DNA of 8,941 nt from the NCBI GenBank assembly GCA_031255875.1, contig JAIRRR010000232.1:1-8941 (forward strand), given 5' to 3'. The DNA is from Treponema sp. GTDB taxonomy: Bacteria > Spirochaetota > Spirochaetia > Treponematales > Breznakiellaceae. The position numbers and the translations under genes are program-made. Each line of letters opens with the position of its first letter. Within the stretch, counting starts at the first letter, position 1. Shown piece by piece: positions 1-6,698 of this stretch. The notes beneath the pieces were generated by a model that saw only the letters and a program-made list of their open reading frames with translations, did no database searches and was not told the DNA's origin.

Positions 1-408
1 AAGGCTTTCCTCGATAACCATTACCTCCCGGGCGCCGGCCTTGTAGGCGCTTTCCTCCACGGCCCGGCGTTCCACTTCGGTGATGCAGGACGGAATCCCG
101 ATAACCATGCGCGGCTTGATAAACCGGTAACGGGGGAGTACCTTGGAAATAAAATAGCGGATCATCTTTTCCGTGGACTCAAGGTCCGCGATAACCCCGT
201 CCCTCATGGGGCGTATGGCGATAATATTTCCCGGGGTTTTCCAAAGCATGCGCTTCGCATCGGTGCCGACCGCCATTACCTTCTTGGTTCCCCGCTCGAC
301 CGCCACAACGGAAGGCTCGTTTATTACGATGCCCTTCCCGCGTATATAAATAAGGGTATTGCAGGTGCCCAAATCAATACCAATATCTGAAGTTTTCATC
401 CCAAACAT
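1..408 (-). CDS. mreB: Rod shape-determining protein MreB, N-terminal 136 residues (cut by the window edge)
   Basis: Bacterial actin homologue that polymerises on the inner face of the cytoplasmic membrane and directs lateral cell-wall synthesis. The visible N-terminus ([20 protein letters not shown]) contains the actin-fold phosphate-1 loop at about residues 9-20. It is followed by the typical INEPSVVAV (29-37), [10 protein letters not shown] (58-67), DGVIADLE (70-77) and the [13 protein letters not shown] segment (105-117). The frame is open to base 1, so the C-terminal part, probably about 200 residues, lies outside the window. The ATG at 408-406 is chosen because GGAGG sits 7 bases upstream; a second in-frame ATG at 399 has no comparable site. 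The LGTCNT loop has Cys where many MreB proteins have Ala. The gene follows the TPR gene after 96 bases with no terminator or convincing promoter of its own that I can see, so co-transcription is likely. The family assignment is very secure. Confidence 0.96.
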   Translation of the reverse strand, partial: MFGMKTSDIGIDLGTCNTLIYIRGKGIVINEPSVVAVERGTKKVMAVGTDAKRMLWKTPGNIIAIRPMRDGVIADLESTEKMIRYFISKVLPRYRFIKPRMVIGIPSCITEVERRAVEESAYKAGAREVMVIEESL

Positions 409-504
409 TAAGCTTCCTCCCGGATACCGTGATTTTCATGCAAGCGTCCGTAAAATGTTCCCGGACCGCCAGCCTGCCGCAGTCAATCGATCACCGCGTG
501 TTTT

Positions 505-1437
505 TTACATATTCAGCCGCGCCCTTGCCGAACGGTGGGCCGGGTTTATCCGTATTGCCCGCCTCCATTCCGCCCGCGCCCGGGTTCCATCCCCTGCGGC
601 GTCGTAAAGCTCGCCCAGCTGGAAGTGCGCCTCGGCGTTCTCCCCGTTCTCCTCGAGTATCGCGAGGTACTGGGTTTCCGCGCCCGAAACGTCGCCGGAT
701 TTCGCGGAGATCTCCCCCAAAAGGAGCCGCGCGGTTATAATCGTGTTGGAATCCCGCGAGCTTTCCACGCAGCGCGCAAGGTAGGCGGCGGCGGTTTCCG
801 TCTCTTCCAGGGCAATATAGGAACGGGCAATCGAAAGCAGGAGCAAATCCGAATTGTTTTCGCTCAAAGCCAGGGAAAAAGCGGCCACGCTCGACCTGTA
901 GTCGCGAACCGCAGCGTAGGCAAGCCCCAAATATTCGGGCAGATCCCGGGCCTCGTAGCCCCCGTCCCTGGCAGATTCCAGGAAACTGACCGCCAGATCT
1001 TCGTATCCCGGCCCCTTGGCGTAGTACGCCTTCCCCAGAACGTAAGAAATACGCAGGTCTCCCGGCCCTTCCCTGCACAGCAGCGCCTTCCTGAGGGACC
1101 AGATACATTCGTCTATATAGGACTTGGTATCGTAGTCGTTGATTTGCGCTACCGCGAGCTGGTAGGAAGAAAAGCCGTACATTGTCAGGAGGAAAAAATC
1201 CATGGGTTTGGCGATCAGCTTGTCCCGGCTCACGGCATACGCCGTTTCGTAGGAACCTTCTTCCCAGAGACCCAATAATTCCTCCCGTTCGCTGCTAATC
1301 TGTTTTCTAACGCCGATAAAAAATACAGATGCCGCTCCAAGCGCCAGCAGGATAAAAACCGCTCCAATGGTAAACGAGATGGTCCTTTTCCGGCGGACAG
1401 ATATACCGTACTCTGACTTCGCGTGCGTACTAAACAA
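505..1437 (-). CDS. Membrane-anchored TPR-repeat protein (function unknown)
   Basis: 310-residue protein with a short basic N-terminus, one hydrophobic segment at about residues 20-43 (an uncleaved anchor or signal anchor), and then a helical region with tetratricopeptide-like repeats. Repeat-like helices can be seen at about 130-160, 166-195, 197-222, 235-262 and 268-302. The last repeat is the most canonical (AEAHFQLGELYDAAGDGTRA followed by W..A..INP). TPR domains bind other proteins. The bulk of this one is probably extracytoplasmic, and its position directly before mreB suggests an envelope or cell-shape role, but that is inference. The start is TTG at 1437-1435, with GGAG six bases upstream; no in-frame ATG occurs until about residue 79, past the membrane segment. 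An ATG at 1456 is out of frame with it. A promoter at 1463-1491 fits this gene. No specific family could be named from sequence alone. Confidence 0.88.
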   Translation of the reverse strand: MFSTHAKSEYGISVRRKRTISFTIGAVFILLALGAASVFFIGVRKQISSEREELLGLWEEGSYETAYAVSRDKLIAKPMDFFLLTMYGFSSYQLAVAQINDYDTKSYIDECIWSLRKALLCREGPGDLRISYVLGKAYYAKGPGYEDLAVSFLESARDGGYEARDLPEYLGLAYAAVRDYRSSVAAFSLALSENNSDLLLLSIARSYIALEETETAAAYLARCVESSRDSNTIITARLLLGEISAKSGDVSGAETQYLAILEENGENAEAHFQLGELYDAAGDGTRARAEWRRAIRINPAHRSARARLNM

Positions 1438-1462
1438 GGCGATCTCCGTACTCCATAAAAAA

Positions 1463-1491
1463 TGTATACTTATTTTTCGGCAAAAAGTCTA
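1463..1491 (-). promoter_or_regulatory. Sigma-70 type promoter for the TPR gene (and probably mreB)
   Basis: On the minus strand a TAGACT -35 box (1491-1486) is separated by exactly 17 bases from a TATACA -10 box (1468-1463). Each box matches the consensus at 4 of 6 positions and the spacer is AT-rich. It lies 26 bases before the TTG start and downstream of the rnpB terminator, which is where a promoter is needed. Confidence 0.55.
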
Positions 1492-1513
1492 TAGGGGTGA
1501 AACCGGCATTTTT

Positions 1514-1529
1514 CCTGCCGCGCGGCAGG
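1514..1529. repeat. Perfect 16-bp palindrome between rnpB and the TPR gene
   Basis: CCTGCCGCGCGGCAGG equals its own reverse complement and can form a 6-bp stem with a GCGC loop. It lies downstream of the rnpB U-tract and 22 bases upstream of the -35 box for the TPR gene. It is not followed by a T-run on either strand, so it is not a standard intrinsic terminator. It could be an operator, a cruciform or a remnant of a repeat. Confidence 0.5.
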
Positions 1530-1569
1530 GGCCGGCCGGAAAACCGGAAAAAAGAGGCTCCCAAAAGTT

Positions 1570-1587
1570 AAAAAAAACGATGAACCG
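1570..1587 (-). terminator. Terminator formed by rnpB helix P1 plus a U-tract
   Basis: The 3' strand of rnpB helix P1 (1587-1578) is followed immediately by eight T residues on the minus strand (1577-1570). The partner strand of the stem is the 5' end of the RNA at 1968-1959, so the closing helix of the RNase P RNA doubles as the terminator stem. Its efficiency is unknown; a separate promoter downstream fits with transcription ending here. Confidence 0.6.
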
Positions 1588-1968
1588 TAAGCCGGGTTCT
1601 GTGCCGGCCGCGTTTTGACCGCCGCCGTGCCGCCATCTGTCTCGCGCCGGCCTTGCGGACGGCGTCCCGGGGCTTGCCCGAGCAGTCTACCCGTAACATA
1701 AGGCGGGCCGCCCTGTTACTGCTTGACTTTGCTCCTGATGAGGCTTGCAGGCCGGCGGCGTTGCCGCCGCCGCGGTGGGCTCTTACCCCGCCTTTTCACC
1801 CTTTCCCGGCAGGGCCGGGTGGTATATTTTCTGCTGCGCTGTCTGTCGGAAGCCGCTTGGGCGGCCCCCGCCCGGGCGTTACCCGGCATCATGCCCTGCG
1901 GAGCCCGGACTTTCCTCCCGGAAACCCGCCGTCACGGCGGGGTCCCCGGGCGGCGGCCCGGTTCACCG
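1578..1968 (-). ncRNA. rnpB: RNase P RNA (bacterial class A)
   Basis: Catalytic RNA of RNase P, which cuts the 5' leader from precursor tRNAs. Hallmarks in order of transcription: a 10-bp helix P1 (1968-1959 with 1587-1578, one G-U pair); helix P3 as a perfect 7-bp hairpin (1941-1925); the conserved GAGGAAAGTCC of P4/CR-I (1917-1907); GGTAACGCC-type sequence after it; TAAGAGCCCACC of CR-IV (about 1785-1774); helix P14 capped by a GCAA tetraloop (1771-1754); GGAGCAAAGTCAAG after P16; GGGTAGACTGCTC near CR-V; and the terminal ACAGAACCCGGCTTAC (1602-1587). About 391 nt is normal for the class. The 5' end lies one base after the stop codon of the upstream protein gene. I see no convincing promoter at the right distance, so it may be processed from the upstream transcript. 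The L15 loop that normally carries GGU reads UGCAAG. Confidence 0.95.
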
Positions 1969-2811
1969 CTAATCTTCGTAATCAATGTTTATCTTTTCTT
2001 CTTCCTCGTCCTCGTCGTCAAATTCCTCTTCTTCTATATCGTCCAAATCGGAAAGGCTGCCCGAATCTTCGGCGTCAAAGTAGTCTTCCTCGCCTTCTTC
2101 AGATTCTTCGTAGAAGAGTATCCGGGAACAATAGGGACAGAAGACGATTTCTTCCCCCAGCCGGACCTCGTTGGCAAACTGCGCGGGGAGGATCATATGG
2201 CAGCCGGTGCAAACGCCGCCCTTTATGGCGACAATGCCCCTGCCCATCTTGTTCCGTATTATCCTCTCGAACTTGAAGAAAATTTCCGGGTCAATGTCTT
2301 TCTTGAGGTCCAGCTCCTCCGCCTCCAGTTCCGACGCCCGCTTTGACTTTTCCGCGATTTCAACCTCGACGCCTACCCGCCGCTCTTCAAGCTCCTTTTC
2401 CTGCTGGTCGATAAGGCCCTTGCTCTGCTCCAGCTGTTCGGAAAGGTCCGCCAAAAGCCGCTCTTCCCGCTGGAGATCCTTGCGGTACTGGGCCTCCTTC
2501 TCCGCGGCGTCCCGTATCTCCTTGTCCAGAGCCTCATACTCCCGCTGGGTGGTGACGGAATCCATGTTCTTCTCGGCGCCCTCGCGGGATTTTTCCGCCG
2601 CAGCAAGAAGCTCGCGGAATTCCGCCGCCGAAGCCTTGGTCTTGTCGCATTCCAAATCTTTTTCGATAAAGGTTTTCTTGAGCCTGGCGAGCAGCTCTTC
2701 CTGGGTGGTGAGTACTTTGGGGATTTCCTGGATATCATGTTCCAAAACTATCTTCTGGGAAAGGATGTCCTGAAGGCTCCGCAATTTCGTAAAAACTTCT
2801 TCCATAACCAT
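1969..2811 (-). CDS. Coiled-coil C4 zinc-ribbon protein (COG1579/FlgZ-like) with acidic tail
   Basis: 280 residues. Residues 1-175 are almost entirely charged heptad-like helix, predicted as an antiparallel coiled-coil hairpin, with the family-typical TTQREYEALDKEI at 87-99. A zinc ribbon follows with Cys201-x2-Cys204 and Cys225-x2-Cys228. This layout matches the C4 zinc-ribbon family that includes Helicobacter FlgZ (HP0958), which acts in sigma-54 and flagellar gene control, and similar proteins in spirochaetes; the role here is not shown by sequence. Unusual is the C-terminal tail from residue 235: 28 of the last 46 residues are Asp or Glu and only one is Lys. The first ATG (2811-2809) is used because a GGGG-rich site lies 8 bases upstream; an ATG two codons later is also possible. 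It has its own promoter (2837-2866), and its stop codon abuts rnpB. Confidence 0.9.
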   Translation of the reverse strand: MVMEEVFTKLRSLQDILSQKIVLEHDIQEIPKVLTTQEELLARLKKTFIEKDLECDKTKASAAEFRELLAAAEKSREGAEKNMDSVTTQREYEALDKEIRDAAEKEAQYRKDLQREERLLADLSEQLEQSKGLIDQQEKELEERRVGVEVEIAEKSKRASELEAEELDLKKDIDPEIFFKFERIIRNKMGRGIVAIKGGVCTGCHMILPAQFANEVRLGEEIVFCPYCSRILFYEESEEGEEDYFDAEDSGSLSDLDDIEEEEFDDEDEEEEKINIDYED

Positions 2812-2836
2812 GTAGTGTTCCCCTTCTCTCTATCCT

Positions 2837-2866
2837 AGTATATCAAATTTTGCAGGAAAAGTACAA
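2837..2866 (-). promoter_or_regulatory. Sigma-70 type promoter for the zinc-ribbon gene and possibly rnpB
   Basis: TATACT (-10, 2842-2837, 5 of 6 consensus bases) lies 18 bases after TTGTAC (-35, 2866-2861, 3 of 6). It sits in a locally AT-rich patch in an otherwise GC-rich region, 25 bases before the ATG and after the rpoD stop. It could also serve rnpB by read-through. Confidence 0.55.
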
Positions 2867-2905
2867 CCGCAACCTCGGCGGCGAACGACGGAAGCCCCGC
2901 GGATC

Positions 2906-4669
2906 CTAATGGTCAAGAAAATCCTTGAGCTTTAAGCTCCGCCTGGGGTGGCGCAGCCGGCGCAGGGCCTTGGCCTCGATCTGCCGTATCCGCTCGCGGG
3001 TAACGTTGAAACAGAGCCCGACCTCTTCCAGGGTAAGGGAGTAGCCCCCTTCCAGGCCGAAGCGCATCTTGAGCACATCCTGCTCCCGCTTGGGCAGGGT
3101 TGACAGGACCCCGGAGAGCTGTTCCTGGAGCATGGTAAAGGCGGTCTGGTTCGCGGGGTTTTCCACATCCTTGTCTTCGATAAAGTCCCCGAGCAGGGAA
3201 TCCTCTTCTTCGCCAATGGGCGTTTCAAGGCTGATAGGCTCCCTGGCCACGTTCTTTACGGCCTTGACCCGCTGGGCGGTCCAGCCCAGGCGCTCCGCGA
3301 TTTCCTCGTCCGAAGGCTCCCGGCCCAAAACCTGCATAAGCTGGCGGGATTCCCTGGCTACCTTGTTGATTTGCTCGATCATGTGCACCGGCACCCGGAT
3401 GGTCCGCGCCTGGTCGGAGATGGACCGGGTGATCGCCTGGCGTATCCACCAGGTGGCGTAAGTGGAAAATTTAAAGCCTTTCTGATACTCAAACTTTTCC
3501 ACCGCTTTGATTAGGCCGATATTCCCCTCCTGGACCAGGTCGAAGAAATGGAGCCCCCTGTTGGTGTATTTTTTGGCGATCGAGACGACCAGGCGCAGGT
3601 TCGCCTTGATAAGCTTGTCCTTGGCGTCCTTCATCATCTTCCGGCCCCGGTCGATCTCGGCGGCCATGCCGTTGATGCTCTCGATGGATTCTTCGAATTC
3701 GGACTCCATCTGGTTGAGCCGCTTCTCGGTCACCTGGATCTGCCGGATAAGCTCCTTGATTTCGTCGGAAGAAAGCCCCAGCTCCCGTTCCAGGCGCTCC
3801 CGCTCTTCCCGGATGGTGAGCCCCCGGCCCAGGGCGCGCAGTTCCTTGAAAGACGCCACCTGGAGCCGTTTTTCCTTGCGGTCCTGGATCTTCTTGTACT
3901 GCCGTATCTTTTCCGCAGCCTGGACAAATTTGTCGGAAAACCGGGTGATTTCCTCGGGGTGTATTTCGGCGGCTTCGATTACCTCCAGAATATGCCTGCG
4001 CAGCTCGCCGAGCTCCTTGTCGTCAAAGATATCCCCGCCCCGGGTGATGATCCGGCGCTTTATTTCCACGTAGTTTCTAAGATCGGCCCCGATAAGCCTG
4101 AGGGTCTCCCGGTAAAACTGGTTGAGGCGGCGGCGCTCGGTAATATACTCGGTTATTTCTTTTTTATTGGAGAAGTTGAGCTCCCTGGGGTCTTTTTTGG
4201 AAAACGCCCGCTGGGCAATGTGGTAAAATTCCGGGATGATCATCCCCGACTTTTTTATCACGCCCTTGATGATGTTTTCCCCGTCCTCCATCTGCTTGGA
4301 ATACCTTATCTCCTCTTCCGCAGTGAGGAGGTTTTCCTGGCCGATTTCCCGCAGGTAAAGCCTGATGGGATCGTCTACCGGGGATTCTTTCTCGCTGTAA
4401 ACCAGCCGCTTCTTGTCGGCGTCCCCGTTTTTCCTGCCGTCAGTGTCGGCCTCCTCGTCCGCCGGGGAATCCTCCTCAATGACAAGCTGGACGTTGTTTT
4501 CCTGGAGCATGACCAAAACCTGATCCATTTTGTCAGAATTGGTGATATAGACAGGCAGAAAATCGGAAAGCTCGTCAAAAGAGATGGTTTTTTTTTCTTT
4601 CGCGTATTCAATAACTTTCGAAACAGAAGGATCAAGGGTTATTTCAGGTGTCCGTACATCCGTTAACAT
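2906..4669 (-). CDS. rpoD: RNA polymerase primary sigma factor RpoD (sigma-70)
   Basis: Housekeeping sigma factor that directs core RNA polymerase to -10/-35 promoters. 587 residues, with a complete group-1 layout: region 1.1 at about 10-65; region 1.2 with [12 protein letters not shown] at 99-110; a non-conserved region of roughly 220 residues; regions 2.1-2.4 at about 354-435 ([19 protein letters not shown], then [17 protein letters not shown], then [14 protein letters not shown]); region 3 at about 440-500 with [12 protein letters not shown]; and region 4.2 with the helix-turn-helix [20 protein letters not shown] at 557-576. Region 2.4 is canonical, which agrees with the ordinary -10 boxes seen nearby. 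The ATG at 4669 has AAGGA about 9 bases upstream. The gene follows dnaG after 148 bases that contain two inverted repeats, so it may have its own regulated promoter besides read-through. No damage is visible. Confidence 0.97.
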   Translation of the reverse strand: MLTDVRTPEITLDPSVSKVIEYAKEKKTISFDELSDFLPVYITNSDKMDQVLVMLQENNVQLVIEEDSPADEEADTDGRKNGDADKKRLVYSEKESPVDDPIRLYLREIGQENLLTAEEEIRYSKQMEDGENIIKGVIKKSGMIIPEFYHIAQRAFSKKDPRELNFSNKKEITEYITERRRLNQFYRETLRLIGADLRNYVEIKRRIITRGGDIFDDKELGELRRHILEVIEAAEIHPEEITRFSDKFVQAAEKIRQYKKIQDRKEKRLQVASFKELRALGRGLTIREERERLERELGLSSDEIKELIRQIQVTEKRLNQMESEFEESIESINGMAAEIDRGRKMMKDAKDKLIKANLRLVVSIAKKYTNRGLHFFDLVQEGNIGLIKAVEKFEYQKGFKFSTYATWWIRQAITRSISDQARTIRVPVHMIEQINKVARESRQLMQVLGREPSDEEIAERLGWTAQRVKAVKNVAREPISLETPIGEEEDSLLGDFIEDKDVENPANQTAFTMLQEQLSGVLSTLPKREQDVLKMRFGLEGGYSLTLEEVGLCFNVTRERIRQIEAKALRRLRHPRRSLKLKDFLDH

Positions 4670-4730
4670 TCGTCAGCTTCCTTATATGCGCCCGGCCGCG
4701 CAGTCTTGCTTTCCCAAGCCGATGTCTGCC

Positions 4731-4751
4731 CATAAAACCGGGTATTTTATG
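4731..4751. promoter_or_regulatory. Inverted repeat over a possible rpoD -10 box
   Basis: CATAAAA (4731-4737) and TTTTATG (4745-4751) are perfect inverted arms around a 7-base spacer. On the minus strand the arm contains TAAAAT (4749-4744), a 5-of-6 match to a -10 box, but no good -35 box lies 16-18 bases upstream. An operator or an activator-dependent promoter of rpoD is possible; this is inference. Confidence 0.35.
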
Positions 4752-4764
4752 CGCAAACTTTGCG
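4752..4764. promoter_or_regulatory. Second inverted repeat, CGCAAA-C-TTTGCG, upstream of rpoD
   Basis: Perfect 6-bp arms around one base, immediately adjacent to the inverted repeat at 4731-4751 and just upstream of the TAAAAT box on the minus strand. The single-base centre makes an RNA hairpin unlikely and fits binding by a dimeric protein to duplex DNA. I do not recognise it as a known operator. Confidence 0.35.
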
Positions 4765-4817
4765 TTTTCCCGCCCCGGGCACGCGAAAATGCCCCGCCGG
4801 CGGCCCGCCAGAGGGCT

Positions 4818-6698
4818 TTACTGGGGGCCGCTCCGGGCCGCCCCCCTGAGCCGGAGCAATTCGGCGTCAATATGCACTTTTTCGGTAAGAAGATCTTCTG
4901 AAGATACCGGTAACGAAGCCGGCGGCGGGGCGTTAAGCCCCCCGCGATCGGTTTTTTGCTTGCGTAATTCCATTACAATCTCCCCTTGCCGGCGTTCCAG
5001 CCGCTTTATCTTGATTTTTCTTATTCCGTCCTGTATTAAAGCCTCCGGGTTTGAGGAAAACGCGCCCTTTACTCCCTGTTCGATCACGAAATTCCTCAAA
5101 GCCTCGCCGTTGATACGCGCCAGCAGATCCGGAGGCATAGCCTGCGAGCTTTCCTCTTCGCCGGGACTCCTGTTTCTGAACCATTCTTCGAGGGCGATAA
5201 AAAGCTCCTTTGCGCCGGGATCTTCCAACTCCTCTATCGACAAACTTGAGCGCAGCTTTGGGTACGTCCGCTGATTCACCAAAACCGCAGTGAGCAAATA
5301 AAGCTCGTCATTCATACGGAGCGGCCTTTCCCGCTCTTCCCCTCCCGCAGCGCCGGAGGGACGGGCCGGCCTTCCGTTTTGCCGGTCGCGCCTGTAGTCC
5401 GCGAATACGGCCTGCCGTTCCACGCCGAATATGTCCGCCGTCTCGGCCAGGCAGGCTTCCCGGGATACTTCGGAATCCAGAGCCGCCGCGTAGGGGAAAA
5501 GGAGGGCAACCGCCCTGGCCTTGCCTTCCGGGCCGTTTGTATCGTACAGGGAACGGGCGCGATTAACTAAATACTCAAAGTCATTTATACTGTATTTTAC
5601 GCTTTTTTGCAATGTTTTATGACCAAATTGTTTCAAAATATCGGCGGGATCTTTCAGAGGGGCGCCCGCCCCCCCGTCTTCGGGAATCATGCGGCCCGGA
5701 ACCGCCACCGAGCAGTCCAGGCCGTTCTTCCGGCCGGTGAGTATGGCCTTGACCGCCGCGGTCTGCCCGGCCCCGTCCGAATCAAAGACAAGGCATATTT
5801 TGTCCGCCCAGCGTTTTAAGAGCCGGGCCTGGTCGTCGGTAAAGGCGGTCCCCAGGGGCGCCACCGCGTTGCTTATCCCGGCCTGGTGCAGGGCGATTAC
5901 GTCCATGTAGCCTTCGGCAATATAGGCCGACTTGGTCCGCCGTATCTCGTTCATGGCCAGGTCGATGGCAAAGAGGGTGTGTCCCTTCTTGTAAACATCG
6001 GATTCCCGGGAGTTGATGTACTTCGGCCCGTCCCCGGACAGAAGCCGCCCGCCGAACGCCACGGTCCTTCCCTGCCGGTCCGCTATGGGGAACATGAGCC
6101 GGTCGTGAAAAAAGGCGCTCTGCGGGTGGTCCGGGAAGAAAAGGCCTGACATCGCGAGCAATTCGGGGGAGTAGCCTTTTTTCGAGAGGAACCTGAACAG
6201 CCAGGACCTGTCGGCCGGGGCATACCCCAGCCGGAAGCGGCCGAGCATCTCCTCGGTAACGCCCCTTTCCAAAATATACTGTTTCGCCCGGCTGTATTCG
6301 GGTTTTTCCATCAGCAAATAGTGAAAACTGCCGGCCAGCCTGTCGTAGAGCACGTAGAGATCGTCTTTATGGGTGTTCTTCTCCCTTTCGTAATCGCCGG
6401 AACCTTCATAGGCAAGCTCGATCCCGGCCTTTTTCGCCAGAAGCTCCACCGCTTCCGGAAAACTCGCCTTGTCCATCTCCATGATGAATTTGATGACATT
6501 CCCCCCCTGGTGGCAGCCGAAACAGTAGTACATCTTCCGGTCCGGGTCCACGGCGAACGAGGGGGTCTTTTCCTGGTGGAAGGGGCAGCAGCCCCAGAAA
6601 CGGCCGCTCCGCTTTTCCAGCCGTACATACTCCCCGATTACGGCGACCGCGTCTACCCGGTCGTTTACCTCCTGGATTGACGAGGGGGCGATCCTCAA
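4818..6698 (-). CDS. dnaG: DNA primase DnaG
   Basis: Synthesises the RNA primers for replication at the fork, working with the DnaB helicase. 626 residues. The N-terminal zinc-binding domain has CPFH at 38-41 and CFGC at 59-62, with TPSF between them. The core contains the FHDRLMFPI...AFGGR motif at 197-217 and KYINS at 226-230. The Toprim catalytic motifs follow: EGYMDV at 262-267 and FDSDGAGQ at 305-312 with the metal-binding acidic residues. The region beyond about 440 is the less conserved helicase-binding part. The start is TTG at 6698-6696, six bases after a strong GGAGG that itself lies in the last codons of mltG. It overlaps the mltG TGA stop as TTGA, so translation is probably coupled. 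No ATG is available before the conserved N-terminus. Family certainty is very high. Confidence 0.97.
   Translation of the reverse strand: MRIAPSSIQEVNDRVDAVAVIGEYVRLEKRSGRFWGCCPFHQEKTPSFAVDPDRKMYYCFGCHQGGNVIKFIMEMDKASFPEAVELLAKKAGIELAYEGSGDYEREKNTHKDDLYVLYDRLAGSFHYLLMEKPEYSRAKQYILERGVTEEMLGRFRLGYAPADRSWLFRFLSKKGYSPELLAMSGLFFPDHPQSAFFHDRLMFPIADRQGRTVAFGGRLLSGDGPKYINSRESDVYKKGHTLFAIDLAMNEIRRTKSAYIAEGYMDVIALHQAGISNAVAPLGTAFTDDQARLLKRWADKICLVFDSDGAGQTAAVKAILTGRKNGLDCSVAVPGRMIPEDGGAGAPLKDPADILKQFGHKTLQKSVKYSINDFEYLVNRARSLYDTNGPEGKARAVALLFPYAAALDSEVSREACLAETADIFGVERQAVFADYRRDRQNGRPARPSGAAGGEERERPLRMNDELYLLTAVLVNQRTYPKLRSSLSIEELEDPGAKELFIALEEWFRNRSPGEEESSQAMPPDLLARINGEALRNFVIEQGVKGAFSSNPEALIQDGIRKIKIKRLERRQGEIVMELRKQKTDRGGLNAPPPASLPVSSEDLLTEKVHIDAELLRLRGAARSGPQ

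Noticed and set aside
409..504. TTGACT (491-486) as a -35 box for mreB
   Set aside because: It matches 5 of 6 bases of the consensus, but no -10-like sequence lies 16-18 bases downstream; the nearest AT-rich stretch is 23 bases away.
491..1108. 205-codon minus-strand frame inside the TPR gene
   Set aside because: It is another reading frame on the same strand within the TPR gene, Gly/Arg-rich and without recognisable motifs.
1969..2040. Promoter for rnpB inside the end of the zinc-ribbon gene
   Set aside because: TTGACG and GATAAA can be found, but they are 22 bases apart and badly placed for a start at 1968. The spacing is outside the normal range.
1653..2346. Two 207-codon plus-strand frames over the rnpB locus
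   Set aside because: They run antisense through a clearly identified RNase P RNA and into the reverse of the zinc-ribbon gene, with low-complexity Arg/Pro-rich content.
3548..4666. 372-codon plus-strand open frame opposite rpoD
   Set aside because: It is the complement of a strongly conserved sigma factor gene. Long antisense frames are expected in GC-rich coding DNA, and the translation shows no recognisable domain.
4786..4816. Possible terminator after dnaG
   Set aside because: A GCCC/GGGC stem with an inner GGCG/CGCC hairpin can be drawn, but the stem is interrupted and is followed only by ATTTT. It is too weak to call.
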